Origin: Engraulis encrasicolus | Taxonomy: Eukaryota > Chordata > Actinopteri > Clupeiformes > Engraulidae | DNA: 64,000 bases | NCBI RefSeq assembly: GCF_034702125.1 | Contig: NC_085876.1 | Location: 2,213,266-2,277,265, forward strand | Direction: 5' to 3' | In this document: one piece after another, positions 25,152 to 36,897 of the stretch | Position numbering within the stretch: position 1 is the stretch's first letter | How the letters are laid out: every line of letters starts with the position of its first letter | Translations under genes and position numbers: made by a program | The notes under the pieces: model-generated | What the model was told of the DNA's origin: nothing | Databases searched by the model: none | The model's input: the letters and a program-made list of their open reading frames with translations, nothing else

Positions 25152-26115
25152 CTATACTGTAGATTTGATATTTTTAAAAGGCCTTTAGCCACAGTGTGCC
25201 CACAGCGCACTGCTCGTAATTCTGCAGGTAAATTTCACTCTTTCGCATCGCTTAGCCCACAGCACCTTAACAACTTGAAGTCATCAATCTGAAGTCATTT
25301 TTAGAACATAGTTGTCCCGATCTCACTGAAACAAACATCAGATTGGACCAGCATGTCTATTGGACTCCTGCAGAAAATCATGGTGAACAGACAGACAAAT
25401 GCACACTGGAGCACATTATGTTGCTAGTCACACAGAAGATATTTTCAGACAGGCTGAGTTGTTTTCACCCCCCCATCTAGTCATGACATTCTGATAAATC
25501 GCAAAAGCAGTAACCTGTGGCGCAGGATCAAAGCTAAATTGAAAGAGCGCCAAGACTAATATAAAATTGGTGGAGTAAATGCATGTACTGTAATAATGTA
25601 TGTAAATAATTTAATTGTGTTTGTAAGTAGTGTATATAAAATAACCCAGTGCAACTTTTTTTTCCCCATAAGATTCTGTTGCCTTTCTGTGAATGCATAT
25701 AATAAAGGTTAAGGTATGTTGTGTCACTTGAAGTAAATTAAACAGTACGCTCAACACTAAACAGTCTACAATACTTCTTCCTTCTTTACATTTTTTTTTT
25801 AATCATTGCTGCTCAAAGAAAAAAACATGGCAACAGTTTTCAAATGTGTAATTTTATTTACAGTTCTTCTATGCAAAAACAGTCATTCATACACATTTGT
25901 ACAACAGCATGTACGAGGTTGCTGCAAAGCACTGCCAGCTACTACGCTGTGGTGTTTCACTGTCAATACTCATCCTTTTAATCAACATAACCTGGGATTC
26001 CCTGCACATGCAACACTTTGAAAACAGGAAGGTTGTTGGTTATGTACTACTATATGTTAGATCAAAGATATAGGGACTAATGCTCCACTGTTTCTTCAAT
26101 AAGCTGTGATCCAAC
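25152..26115. other. no gene recognised
   Basis: AT-rich sequence with AATAAA-type signals near 25700 but no identified transcript. Confidence 0.35.
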
Positions 26116-26235
26116 CTAGTGCAAACTGTCCTGTTGGGTGGGCTCACTGTTGAATGGCACTCTCTCCATATGTAGCAGCTCTCTGTGTCCCATCTTCTGT
26201 GACTGCAGATGCCATTTAAGCCATGACAGGCATGT
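26116..26235 (-). other. possible terminal exon, minus strand
   Basis: On the minus strand an acceptor (CATGTCTTTCAG) is followed by an open frame, TCLSWLKWHLQSQKMGHREL and about 19 more codons, closing at TAG (26116-26118). It lies downstream of the RecQ-like exon in the same orientation and could be its 3' exon. No family is recognised. Confidence 0.28.
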
Positions 26236-26301
26236 CTGAAAGACATGGTGCATGATGTTAACAGGTATACTAGACAACCACACTTTGCCTCCTAATGACA
26301 A

Positions 26302-27017
26302 TCGGTGCAGGCCTACTTATTTACAAGAGTGACTCACCTTTGCTGTGACGTTCTCCCAACTGAGCAGGAAGGCCTTTCATTCCTGGTGGTCAGAGAAGAG
26401 CTCAGTTTATACAATACATCAGATATTGAACATGGGCAAATTTGTAACGTGTTATGAGTCTGTGTAACATAAGCAGCTCACACAAAGAGGTCAACCCATT
26501 CTACTGGGTAGCTTGTTTAGCATAGTGAAACCCTTTGGATGTCAGTTTCACACACCACGAAATACAATGAAAGACGGCAGCAAACGATATCAACCATTTC
26601 ACACGTTTGCCGAGTCATCTTTTAAGACCAGAATGTCAACTCACAGTCACAAACAAACGCAAAGCAAATGTCTGTACACTACAGTATGCATCGGGCACAG
26701 TTGGGGGAGGGGAGAACCAACACCATTGATTTTACAAGGACAATGTAATATTTACACGGACAATGTGTACAGCAGAGTTAACAGAGTTTTTTGAACATCA
26801 CAGGGGGAAAACATGACGAAACTAACAGAGACATAATACAATGTTATGACCAAGACTGTGACGATACATCTCCAAGTTAAGATTAGCCTACAAGTAAACT
26901 ACGATAAACCTAGAAGGCCAGAATGTGAACTCACAACCACTAACGCAATGCACATGCCTGTGCTTCATAAATGGAAAAAAATGCATCAGGTTCATCAACA
27001 GTTTTGCTTAAACTTAC
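26302..27017. other. no gene recognised
   Basis: Two loosely similar segments (near 26630 and 26920) share CAGAATGT(C/G)AACTCACA(G/A) motifs, suggesting an old local duplication. The region would be intronic if the RecQ-like exon is spliced downstream. Confidence 0.35.
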
Positions 27018-27611
27018 CATTTGTAGGTGACGTGAACCTCATCGACAACGATGCCCAGTAGATTCTTCTGGTAGAGGTCTGAGGATAGCATGGTCAGTCA
27101 TTTGTCCTTCAGCCACGACTCGGGGCTACCGAAGACCGGCTGGCCTGGCAACGTCCCTGAAGGATGTCGTTGTCGTTTCTTCCTCCCAGTTCCATTGCCG
27201 TTAGACCCAGTTTTCCAGCCTCTCTGACTTGGTCCTCCATTAACGCAGCCAGGGGGAACAGCACAATAAATATGGGATCCTGCACTTTCCCCATTGCTTT
27301 AGCACGTGAAATATAATCGGGTGGGATAGAACGTCTGGGAGTGATAGAACCACCTGGGGCTACACGTCCGGGAGTGATCTCAGTTGGGAGTGTCCATCTC
27401 ACAGCGGCTTTAGCGACCAGTGGAGCCAGCTCAAACTTTTGCCAAATCCGGTCGGAAGAAACGCAAGCACATCCTCGCCGCCAACAAACGCCTTAAGCGC
27501 CGTCATTTGTTCGTATTTCAATGCCTGAACATTTGGAATACAAGACAATACCGTGGAAATAGCCGAATCCATTTCAGCGCACTGAGTACTAGTAATACAG
27601 CGCGCTGTCAT
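27018..27611 (-). pseudogene. RecQ-like DNA helicase exon, broken
   Basis: Helicases of this family use ATP to unwind DNA. In order on the minus strand: a Q-type region (LKYEQMTALKAFVGGEDVLA), motif I LPTGFGKS (ATP-binding P-loop), motif Ia FPLAALMEDQVREA, then in shifted frames FGSPESWLKDK and motif II VVDEVHVTYKW with a DEVH box. It starts at an ATG ending at 27611 and runs to a GTAAG donor at 27017. It is interrupted by a 103-bp insertion (27304-27406), at least one frameshift near 27140 and a TGA just after ESWLKDK. Later helicase motifs are not found in the window. Multi-copy RecQ-like genes of this kind occur in fish genomes, possibly inside transposons; that link is from memory. Confidence 0.82.
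27304..27406. mobile_element. 103-bp insertion with 8-bp target duplication
   Basis: Flanked by perfect GCTTTAGC copies (27296-27303 and 27407-27414). It interrupts the RecQ-like frame between LAPLVAKA and AKAMGKV. The ends are only weakly inverted (CGTGAAAT / complement TGTGAGAT). The 8-bp duplication suggests a tiny hAT-mobilised element. The same sequence occurs at 9432-9525. Confidence 0.8.
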
Positions 27612-28204
27612 GTTTGTTGTGAAGTGAAGACTACACTGCTGTCGCTAATGCTTTACATCACATCCGCCCATAACTCCGCCCATCCATTCAAAATCCCACC
27701 CGCGATTCATGATTGGCTATACACATTTCCAAACTCCAGCGGTCTCACTGCTATTCAGATGGGGTAGTGAGGCATGGGAACGCCCCCGCGTGACGTGGCC
27801 GAACGCAGCCAGATGATGTAAATCAGGTTACCTGCTTCCACAATTCACCTGCACACGCGTCACAGGTAATGTTTCCAAATTCGTGCGTCACGTGTTGAGA
27901 TGGGTAGCAGCTCGTTTCCATAAGAAAATTTACATTATTTACTAAACTTCATTCAATTACTTGGTCTGAAAATAACCAAAAACAAAGGAATGGCTGTCAC
28001 AGTATGTTCCCACAGGGCAACTTGCCAATATGTCTGTCTTCTTCCTTCACTTCTGCCCCGGGGCTTAGTATAAGAAAGATTAATGGTTATTATGAGGATT
28101 AATGTACATTGTACAAGATCTGAAAATGATGCTGTGTGCACAAAGTGAGTTTGAAAAATGAAGGGAAGAAAAATACACGTTAATTTTCAAAATACCCTCA
28201 CTGT
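27612..28204. other. no gene recognised; upstream of the RecQ-like remnant
   Basis: Contains CCGCCCATAACTCCGCCC and GATTGGCTAT motifs at 27660-27720, which could be promoter remains of the minus-strand helicase gene. This is weak. Confidence 0.3.
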
Positions 28205-28405
28205 GTCACATTGGCTTATCTCTTCTTTCTCTTTTCTTCTTCTTCTTTCTGTCCTCCTTTTTGTCTTCACCCCCTTTTTCTGTTTCTATTTCTACATTTT
28301 CTATTCTCTCATCTGCTCTTTATCTTTCTTGCTCTCCTTTCTCTTTTCCTTCCCTTTCTCATTGTGGTTCTTTCTCTCATCCTCTCCTCTCTCCTTATTC
28401 TAATC
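28205..28405. repeat. polypyrimidine (CT-rich) tract
   Basis: About 200 bp overwhelmingly C and T on the plus strand. The Phe/Leu/Ser-rich open frames here follow from this composition. Confidence 0.85.
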
Positions 28406-28498
28406 TGTTCTCAGTGTGATCCCAGTGAAGCCCTGGCTCTACTCTAGTGTTACAGTGGGACTAAAGACACACACACGCACACCAACACACAAACCCTT

Positions 28499-28500
<2 letters not shown>

Positions 28501-28590
<90 letters not shown>
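28501..28590. repeat. (CA)n microsatellite
   Basis: About 45 CA units. Confidence 0.97.
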
Positions 28591-28591
<1 letters not shown>

Positions 28592-28934
28592 AGTACTCCA
28601 CACAGTCTTAGGGAGGGGCTAATCTGGTAGTCTCCCAAAGGATGACTGCTCTGTTCCTTGGCCAACTCGCCTGGTACACCTCCTTCCCCCCCCCCCCCTC
28701 TCACACACACACACAACACACAAACACATACACACTCTTAGACATGAATGAGGGTTGAGCCCCAGAATAAACTCTCAGCCATGACTGCACTCGCTGACAG
28801 GACTTGGCCACTGTTGGCTATGTGTGTGTGTGTCCTATTGACAGAGGGGAGGGCAACATGCCAGGCGAGCTATGTGGGTTGGTGGGGGTGGGTGTTTGTA
28901 CACTGTTTGGATATCAGCACTTGGCCACTTTTGG

Positions 28935-29282
<348 letters not shown>

Positions 29283-29445
29283 TGCGTGTGTGACCGCGTG
29301 TGTCAGGGAAAGGATGCCTTGTCTATAAAAACACAATACAGAGGATGGTAAGAATGGCGGGATGGATGCTGAGAGAAGTCGTTGAGAAGGTGTGTGTGTG
29401 TCTGTGTCTGTGTCTGTGTGTGATTATTTAATACTTCTGATATGT

Positions 29446-29611
29446 GTAGCTGTCTCACTTTCTGTACGGAAATCCTCCAGAAGCATCACATTTCCCTTGA
29501 CAGATTCTTCACAGGCTTAATGATTTTACCCAGCCCTTCACATGACTGTCTGGGACTAATCTCTCATGGGTGTTGTACTTTAGGTGTGTGTGTGTGTATG
29601 TGTGTGTTTGT

Positions 29612-29654
<43 letters not shown>

Positions 29655-29820
29655 TCGTACCTCTCATACATGTGTCAGAGTAATAATTCTTGTGAGGAAA
29701 TCAAATCACCATGATGCATCCCACATCCCCTGAAGGACTCTTTACAGTGTTAACGATTTCAGCCAGCGCTTTACACAATAGTCTGGGACTGCTCTCTCTC
29801 ATGGGCTTTAAAGGAACGTG
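29446..29820 (+). repeat. interspersed repeat beside TG tracts, copies 2 and 3
   Basis: Copy 2 (about 29458-29590) and copy 3 (about 29692-29815) share GGAAATC, CATCACATTTCCC/CATCCCACATCCC, TTCTTCACAGGCTTAATGAT / CTTTACAGTGTTAACGAT, CAGCCCTT/CAGCGCTT and GTCTGGGACT. The two are separated by a TG run (29582-29651). The family matches the complement of 18882-18995. Confidence 0.7.
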
Positions 29821-30253
29821 TCAGAACATGTGTATTTGTGGGCATGTTCATCGTGAGACAAGGGACAAAAAGGGCTTTTAATTTCTAAAAATAAAATGTT
29901 GATTTTTTTTCTAAATGTATTCTATACTGTATACATATTATAGTTGTCTCAGGTGATGGCTTTTTGATGCTGTTGAAATCAGGGCTTCGAACCGGTTCAA
30001 GGAACGAAAACGAAACCAGGAACTTTTTGTATTTTACAGGGAACAGAAACGAAACCGGAAACGTTATTATTTTTTATGTTCTGGAACGGGAACACTTATT
30101 TAAAAATAATGGTAACCGGTTAATACCGTTCCTCAAACTAAAAAAAAAAAGTCATTATTTTCCTGCACACGTTACCATGACGGCTGAGGTTCACGTCCTG
30201 TGTGACATCAGACATTCTCTGACTGAATGGAGAGAGAGCTGTAGATTACAAAA

Positions 30254-31400
30254 GCTGCGTCCCATTACTACCACTTCCACTCGTTTTGAGCCCTAACACT
30301 CGCTTTTGCGCGTTCCCGTGAAAGTGTAGGGTGTCCCGTTTCTTAGGGAGGCGAGTGAAAGTGCAAAAAATCCACTTAAAATTCCACTTCGACCGAGTGT
30401 GGGTAGGACCCCCCCTAACGACCGAGTGAAAGAACACATTACCCAGAATGCTGTGCGAACCCCACCGGCAAAAGCAAAAACAAAAAAAACCATGGCGTCC
30501 TAGCAGAGGGAACAGCGAATTCACTACTTGGAAATATATGGCCAATATTTGAATATTATTCGAAAATAAAAAGTAAAACGTATGAAAACAGATTATAAAG
30601 ACAAAATAAGACCCCCTTACTTAAAAAAACATCACGTTTTGTTCGCTGGTTGGCCTACATTAGTGTTCGCTAGTTAGCTTAGCACAATTAGCGGTAGCTA
30701 ACGGTTGCTATGAACTTTGGAAAAGTTTGCTTCTGCCTAATAATTAGTCTAGACGGATTTAACATGAAATGGCTCCCTAAATTGCGGATTAAAGTCCACA
30801 TCATGAGCAAGATCTCCTCACTTCAGAGCAATATGGACAATAGAGTTCGCTAATTAGCCTGGCTTTAGCTTTTGGCACTGATGGCAGTGGTATTGGCTAG
30901 TAGCTTACCTTGCATTTGAGAAATCAGCAGATATTAAATGACTCACGAATAAATGCAGATTATATTCCTTGTTTACAAAAACACCAGCAAATGCAGATTT
31001 ACAGTGTGCTTGTGAACGATTTATTGATAAATGCAGTGTCTTGTCCCATAGGGGCACAACACGAGTGGCTTCTTCCCTGGCTGTAAGTGTAAACAATGGG
31101 AGTGGACTGGATCCGGAAACTCCCTGACACTGTCCTTTCCTGTTGAAAATCACAAACGGTCCATTCGTATTTGCTGCATAAATTAATATAATTTAATGGA
31201 ACAGCAGGCATATTGGAGGAAGATCTTTTATGAAAAATATGTGTACTTGAGTAGCTCTACGTCACCACCTGAAGTCTGTCCCAATCTGTAGGGGAAAATT
31301 CGACTTCTCTTTATTCTCGAGGGAATGACTCGCTTTTTAATTTCACTCCAAACGAGGTGAAGTTCAAGTGAAAGTGGAAGTGGTAGTAATGGGACGCAGC
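30254..31400. mobile_element. 1147-bp element nested in the hAT
   Basis: Ends are GCTGCGTCCCATTACTACCA and its exact complement, with the first 28 bp identical and weaker pairing continuing inward. No target duplication could be identified (flanks ATTACAAA and CATAGTCT) and no coding region is recognised. Superfamily unknown. Confidence 0.7.
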
Positions 31401-31559
31401 CATAGTCTTCACTCCACATCTTAATTAAGAGAAACCACTGTCATACAAAAGGACAGAGTTTGCATTGCATTATTGTAAGACATTGGAGGGAAGCGCGTGT
31501 AAAGCGCACCGACAATGTTCTGCGTTATTGGGCATCCGTGGCCGCTTCAAATATGCACA

Positions 31560-31706
31560 CTCACAATGTCCATCATAGTGCTCCCCGTGACCCAAGTCAG
31601 CGTGGAGCGCACATTTTCATCATTGAGGTTTATTCTCTGCTTCTCCGCTTAGGTCATCCCTGAATGACAAAATTCTGGAGGTTATTCTTTTCATCCGCTT
31701 GAATAA
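31560..31706 (+). pseudogene. hAT transposase C-terminal remnant, frameshifted
   Basis: The plus strand reads PVTQVSVERTFSSLRFIL, then after a stop and a one-base shift near 31650 reads LRSSLNDKILEVILFIRLN. This is the conserved C-terminal dimerisation block of hAT transposases, of a different lineage from the one at 21404 (VERTFSSLRFIL versus TERSFSKLKLIK). It is clearly inactive. Its place near the right end matches the expected orientation within the element. Confidence 0.82.
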
Positions 31707-31952
31707 ACAGTTTTGAAAGTAGGCTTACTCATTTGCACTTCCGTCTTTCTTGGTTAACGTCAGTTAGGCCTATGGGGAGTAATCAGCTGACAGGAACGAA
31801 ATTAACCGTTCCGGGAACAATATTTTTTGGTTCTAACCGGTTCGGGAACGTCAATTTATTGGTGGAACTCAGAACCGGAAACGTTATAATTCCGTTTCTG
31901 TTCGGAACGGAACGTTTGGAAAAAAATAACGGTTCAAAGCCCTGGTTGAAAT

Positions 31953-32371
31953 ATAGTCTCCCAGGTTTAACATTTTAACCCTTTTTCATGCTTGTCGGAC
32001 AAGCCTAGGATTTTGTCAACATCATAAGACAACAAGAAACTTAAAAATATGTATTTTGCTATTATCTTGTAATTTGCTATACTTATCGCAGTTATTTTGA
32101 CTTCTGTTATTTTATCCATGTTTCAAAAGTAATACATTTACTTACATATATGTATATATATAGGCTATATATATCCCCTTAACCTTAGGGGCTATTTTCA
32201 CTCGACATGTGTTGCAATGCGTTTGTAACACAGCGTTGTCACAAAATTGAAAAGGCTACAAATGATAGAAGTGGATTTCTAATTGCTCCCAACAGTTTGC
32301 TTTGCAACGTTCAATAGCCTTGAAAATAAAGCCAGAGAAAACACACTGTCACTTCGACAGCCCTCCACTGT
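31953..32371. other. no gene recognised
   Basis: AT-rich, including a short TATATA run near 32145-32172. Confidence 0.4.
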
Positions 32372-32379
32372 TCGCATCC

Positions 32380-32569
32380 CAGTAGTGTAGTCTACGTAGA
32401 ACGCGGGTATACGGAGTATACTCACTTCAAAATTTCAGGGATTTCAGTATACCCATTTAAAATTGATTGATCCTTTATGTAGAATGGCACAAATATTTAC
32501 AGTATACCCACTTCAAAAACTGCTCAAATATACAGTATACCCACCACAAAAAAGTACCCTACACCACTG
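32380..32569. mobile_element. 190-bp hAT MITE
   Basis: Begins CAGTAGTGTAG and ends with the complement of CAGTGGTGTAG. Flanks TCGCATCC (32372-32379) and TTGCATCC (32570-32577) match 7/8. Internal GTATACCCAC(T/C) units are repeated about four times. Non-coding. Confidence 0.8.
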
Positions 32570-33175
32570 TTGCATCCATGCATTGAAATATATGGGATGC
32601 GGCCTCGCAGCATGCTTCTGGCACATAAATTGATATCCAAATATCCCATCTGGGGCTCCCTTTCCGTGGGATGTAGGGAAGAAGTCCCAAGACACATACT
32701 TGAACCCCAATCGAGGAGGGATGGTGGAGAGGAGGAAAATGTTTTTATTATTATTATTATTATTGTTGTTTACTTGGACCATCAGACCAAAAGTGGACTG
32801 TGCCTTTGTGGGGGAATCTGGTATGGATATCCTTCAGGACTAGGTCCAGGGGCGCCGCCAGGAATTTTGGGCCCTATGAAAGATTCAAAGTTTGGGCCTA
32901 CCCCCCCCCTCCCTTGTCCCCTGCAATCACTGATATCTATGCCTAGTTCCTTAAGCATATTCTCTATCATTCCAGCTATTTCACTCCCAGTTTTTTTGTT
33001 GAATTGTTTAAATTCGATAAACCTTTCGGTTATCTGCCATTCATTTTCATTCTTATTGTAGTGGACATATCTAATTAGCAGAACATTTGGCTCTGCATGA
33101 GAAATGTCAGGTGTGGCATCACAAATAATACTGTAATAAATGGCATCCTCCCTTTCTTTCAGAATAGAGTCCAAG

Positions 33176-34560
33176 CAGCCCCGCCGACAGGGCGGGACTA
33201 AAGGGCTTTTTGTCCCGGGCCCTGGGAATTCTGGAATATAGGGGGGGCCCATAACTGGGCCCCCATGACGTTGGGCTCAATTATGATACGTTCACTTCAA
33301 AATGTGTTGTTTTTTAGGGTAGAAAAGTGCTTTATTTGCATTCAAACAATTACTTATAGATGTTTGTCTTCATTGCCCTTGCAAAAACGGCCAATAACCC
33401 CCTATCACCCCTATTCCAAAATGGATCGGTCTTTCTAGAAAAAAAGACGACAGCATTCGATAAGTGGTCCGTGTGCGCGAGCCAGTTAGTAGCCTAAACA
33501 TGCACAAGTCAGGAGCGCAGAAAAAGAAGGAAAAACGAAAAAGAGAGGAAGAAGCCAAAAGGCTGAGGGGTTCTCTGGCTAAATATTTCAGGAAAGACTG
33601 GAATGATGTAGCAGGCACCAGTAAAAGCAGCTGTGCAGCAGATCCAGGTAAGACACGGCAAACTTTTCCCAGCCCCGTCGTCAAGTAGGCCTAGCCTAAC
33701 ATTGGCACAGGAGGCCGTGAGCAAGTCACACGGGATTCAGTATCAGAGAGACAGGGGGTATCGAATAATTTGATTACCACAACGGCTTAATAACAATGTG
33801 TTTCATGCGCCTATGTAATTGAATCTATGAATATGCGCATTACTCTGCAATTAGGCCTATGTGTCCAAATCAAATGTTTCAGGCAGGCACGCGCATGCCA
33901 ATCAGGCTGAATTGATATGAGAATCATCCCCGGTCAGCCGAATTACAGCCAGTGCAACTCGACTCTGGTTTAAACCTATTTGGTTTAAAATAAGCCAGTG
34001 GCATGTCAATGTGTGAAATTGACATTTAGATAGCCTAGAATTGAATGTAGCCTAACGAATGGGTTATAACGGTGTCGTTTTGGGGTAACCTGTAACTTTC
34101 GGTTCTGATTGCGGTGAACTTCACACTCGCAAGATGAATGTGCTCCGCCTTGTTCCCCTCTCTGGAAGTTCAGCGGACATACACGCGTCCTTGACATGAT
34201 TCCCCTTGGTCAAGTGAAAATGGTCGATGTGATGAAAAATGTGCTATTCATGAGCTTAAGTAATACAATAGCGTGGATTTTATTGTGATAGCATTTTGAA
34301 AACCATAACTCCACTCAGTCTATATCTGTAAGGTTGTAAATAAGTTTTTGTTTATCCGTTATAGGCCTAAATGGGCTTGTCACCCAGACGTGGTGTGTTT
34401 TGGAGCTGCACAAGGGAATTACGTGGTGGTGGTTGGGCGTTTGACTATTTTGTGTAGGGACCGTCAGGGATGAGGGGGTGGGGGGCTTTTTTGGTGTTGG
34501 GAGGGGGGGCCCATTGAGAAAATTTTGTCCCGGGCCCAGCCAAACCTGTCAGCGGCCCTG
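33176..34560 (+). mobile_element. inner hAT element, 1385 bp
   Basis: Left end CAGCCCCGCCGACAGG, right end complement of CAGGGCCGCTGACAGG. Perfect 8-bp duplications AGTCCAAG lie at 33168-33175 and 34561-34568. It sits inside the outer hAT gene. It keeps only a first exon of its own transposase, so it is non-autonomous. Confidence 0.92.
33500..33647 (+). pseudogene. first exon of a hAT transposase
   Basis: ATG at 33500 opens MHKSGAQKKKEKRKREEEAK, then RLRGSLAKYFRK, a basic N-terminus of the kind that starts many ZMYM1-like hAT proteins. It ends at a GTAAG donor (33648). The rest of the gene is absent from this 1.4-kb element. It may still be spliced but cannot make an active transposase. Confidence 0.7.
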
Positions 34561-34636
34561 AGTCCAAGACCCTTTTTGCACAAAGCTGAATTAACTCATT
34601 TTGAGAGTCTGAAGACAAATAATGAGTAAGTCTGCT

Positions 34637-36897
34637 GGGTCCGTGTACCATTCGTTCTTTTGTATTTCGTTTCAGAACCAAATATCAAAAAACGAAAAAA
34701 ACGACTTGTTATTTCATTATTTTGTTATAGTGACAAACGAAAAAACTAATTTCGATCTGAATTTCCAAAATTTATTTTGTACTTCATTTCAAAACAACGC
34801 CAATGAAAAAAAGCCGACGTGCTATTTTTAATTTTTGATATTTTCATCTATCAGCCTTATGTGCCCCGGAAGTACTAGCGTTTGCCCCTGCCGTTGGCGA
34901 TGTTGCGAAACACAGGACCATCGTTTCTCGTGGCTCTCATTTGACAGCGCACGACTGACATAGTTTTAAATGTCGTAGGCCTAGGCTACCCGAAGACCCC
35001 AGGTTTTATTAACAGTTTTGTAATAGACAACGACCACGGAACACTGTTTTGGTGTCTTGTCTACAGCTATTAGCTAGGCTTATCAGCGAATCTGTCTTAT
35101 GGAACAATGTGGAGATAGCCTATTAGCCGAATGGGATCTGGATTATTATTATTTTTTAAAGGCATCTGTTTTCTAGGAACCAAAAGGAGCTGACTTTTGG
35201 TGGCAGGTGGTCGCGTCCACCATGACATTTTGATATTGTGTTGTTGTTGGACTCTCGGGGAGAATTGCCCTCTGACGTTTTCCCCACTAGTCATCAGATC
35301 TAATGCCAAGCATTCTTTTGTCATGAACCCTAGAAAGTATGTAGTTTGCCAAATAAAATCTGTCTTCCTGGCGAATTCATTCCCTTTTGTCATTTCCCTC
35401 TTTTCCTGTTAGTAATTTTGACCTGGATATGTTTATCACTGTCATTTGTCTAAACCTACACAATGCGTCCGCGCAGCGCTTAACACAGCAGGCATCAAAG
35501 GAACTCACCGCGTGTGTGAGCTGCATTCTCCTTATCCCTCATGGAATGGCAAGACATGTTGAGAGACTTTAATTTAATTCAATTTACTCCAGATTTTGTT
35601 GAGATATTAGGCTTCAGTAAAATGTCAGCACCACATCAACGTTATTTTGGCAATTGTAATGTGCTGATGCAAGTACAACGGTGAAACAGGACGCATAGGC
35701 TTACAAATAGTAGGGCGCAAGGCTATACTTCCCCAAGCTTACTGAAAATGGCCATTGCCACTGTGTTCAACATGTTTTTACACATTCAAATACTCCCACT
35801 AAAGACATCTCCCAAACTCAATGATGAGTGCTGCCAGTGCGCATTTCACCTAGCACCACACACGTGGACAGCTCGCAGTGCAATAAGGGCTGCACCAGCT
35901 GCCAGAGAGAATGATCGCACCTAGAGCTACTTAAAAATGTAACCTACTGTACTGATGATAGGGGGTGAAATTTTAGCTCATATTTCATTTTCCAGTGTAA
36001 AACTGATGCTATTGTTTTGTGGTAATTGCCTCAATTTAGTTTACTGTAAACCAGCATTTTGGATGGCCTTCATTTGTGATATGGCTCGCATTTTTGTTTA
36101 AGTTTTGTAACGTGGACTATCTTCTATGTGTACACGTTTGTTTTAGTTTGGTATAATTACGGACAATGCAAATTACTGATTTTGTGTCATTTTGACATTT
36201 TTTGGAAGGAATATAATCAAAATAGTCCCGCCGCGTGGATTATTGTTTTGTGACGTGCATGAGAGCCTTATGTCGGCAAAGGGTACAACAGTATTGTTTG
36301 GTTGTATTGTTTGGTCTTTTGTAGACTGTCTGTATCCACTCATGACACTGTAACGTGCTTCACACATAAGAGTAGTGCCGCCAGAGACGTTAGAATTAAA
36401 ATAATCTTTGGTGCCGTGGTTTCAGCACCATGGACAGAGGGCGCCCGTCCATGCAGGCGAGGCAGCGGACAGACCCTGCGCGTCAGGCCATGTAGACGGA
36501 CATGAAAGCTTTCAACTGATACATTTTCATAAAAATATTGCCGTTTGGATTTGTTTTAGACTGTGAATTTCACATATATGTTTCAAAACACCTCTTCTGA
36601 AAACATCCAGTATGGATTTAGTTATGGCTAGGCTAGGCTTTAGTTATTAGCTAGGCTATAACTTCTGGGGTACATACGGCCGAGAGATGAAAATATCAAA
36701 AAATAAAAATAGCACGTCAACCTTTTTTTCATTGGCGTTATTTTGAAATGAAGTAGAAAATAAAATTTGGAAATACAGATCAAAATTTGTTTTTTCGTTT
36801 ATCACTAAAACGAAATAATGAAATAACCAGCCGTTTTTTCGTTTTTTGTTATTTGGTTCTGAATCGAAAAACAAAAGAACGAATGGTACACGGACCC
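34637..36897. mobile_element. 2261-bp element with ~235-bp inverted repeats and 4-bp duplication, unclassified
   Basis: Ends are GGGTCCGTGTACCATTCGTT and its complement. The inverted arms (about 34637-34871 and 36657-36897) are roughly 235 bp and imperfect, rich in AACGAAAA-type runs. The flanks are TGCT on both sides (34633-34636 and 36898-36901). Removing the element and one TGCT restores the surrounding hAT reading frame (KGS joined to RLTHYL). The interior (about 34.9-36.6 kb) has short open frames with no domain I know. A 4-bp duplication occurs in Sola, Chapaev and Ginger superfamilies, but I see no transposase to decide. Confidence 0.8.

Larger units (their letters stand above)
29980..31944 (+). 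mobile_element. hAT transposon, 1965 bp, containing another element
   Basis: Left end CAGGGCTTCGAACCGG, right end complement of CAGGGCTTTGAACCG, with perfect 8-bp duplications GTTGAAAT at 29972-29979 and 31945-31952. Subterminal GGAACG/CCGTTCC motifs are repeated at both ends. It holds a transposase C-terminus remnant at 31560-31706 and a nested element at 30254-31400. Confidence 0.9.

Noticed and set aside
32782..33252. Single 156-codon open frame at the outer hAT
   Set aside because: The middle is hAT transposase, but both ends run into non-coding terminal sequences of the outer and inner hAT elements.
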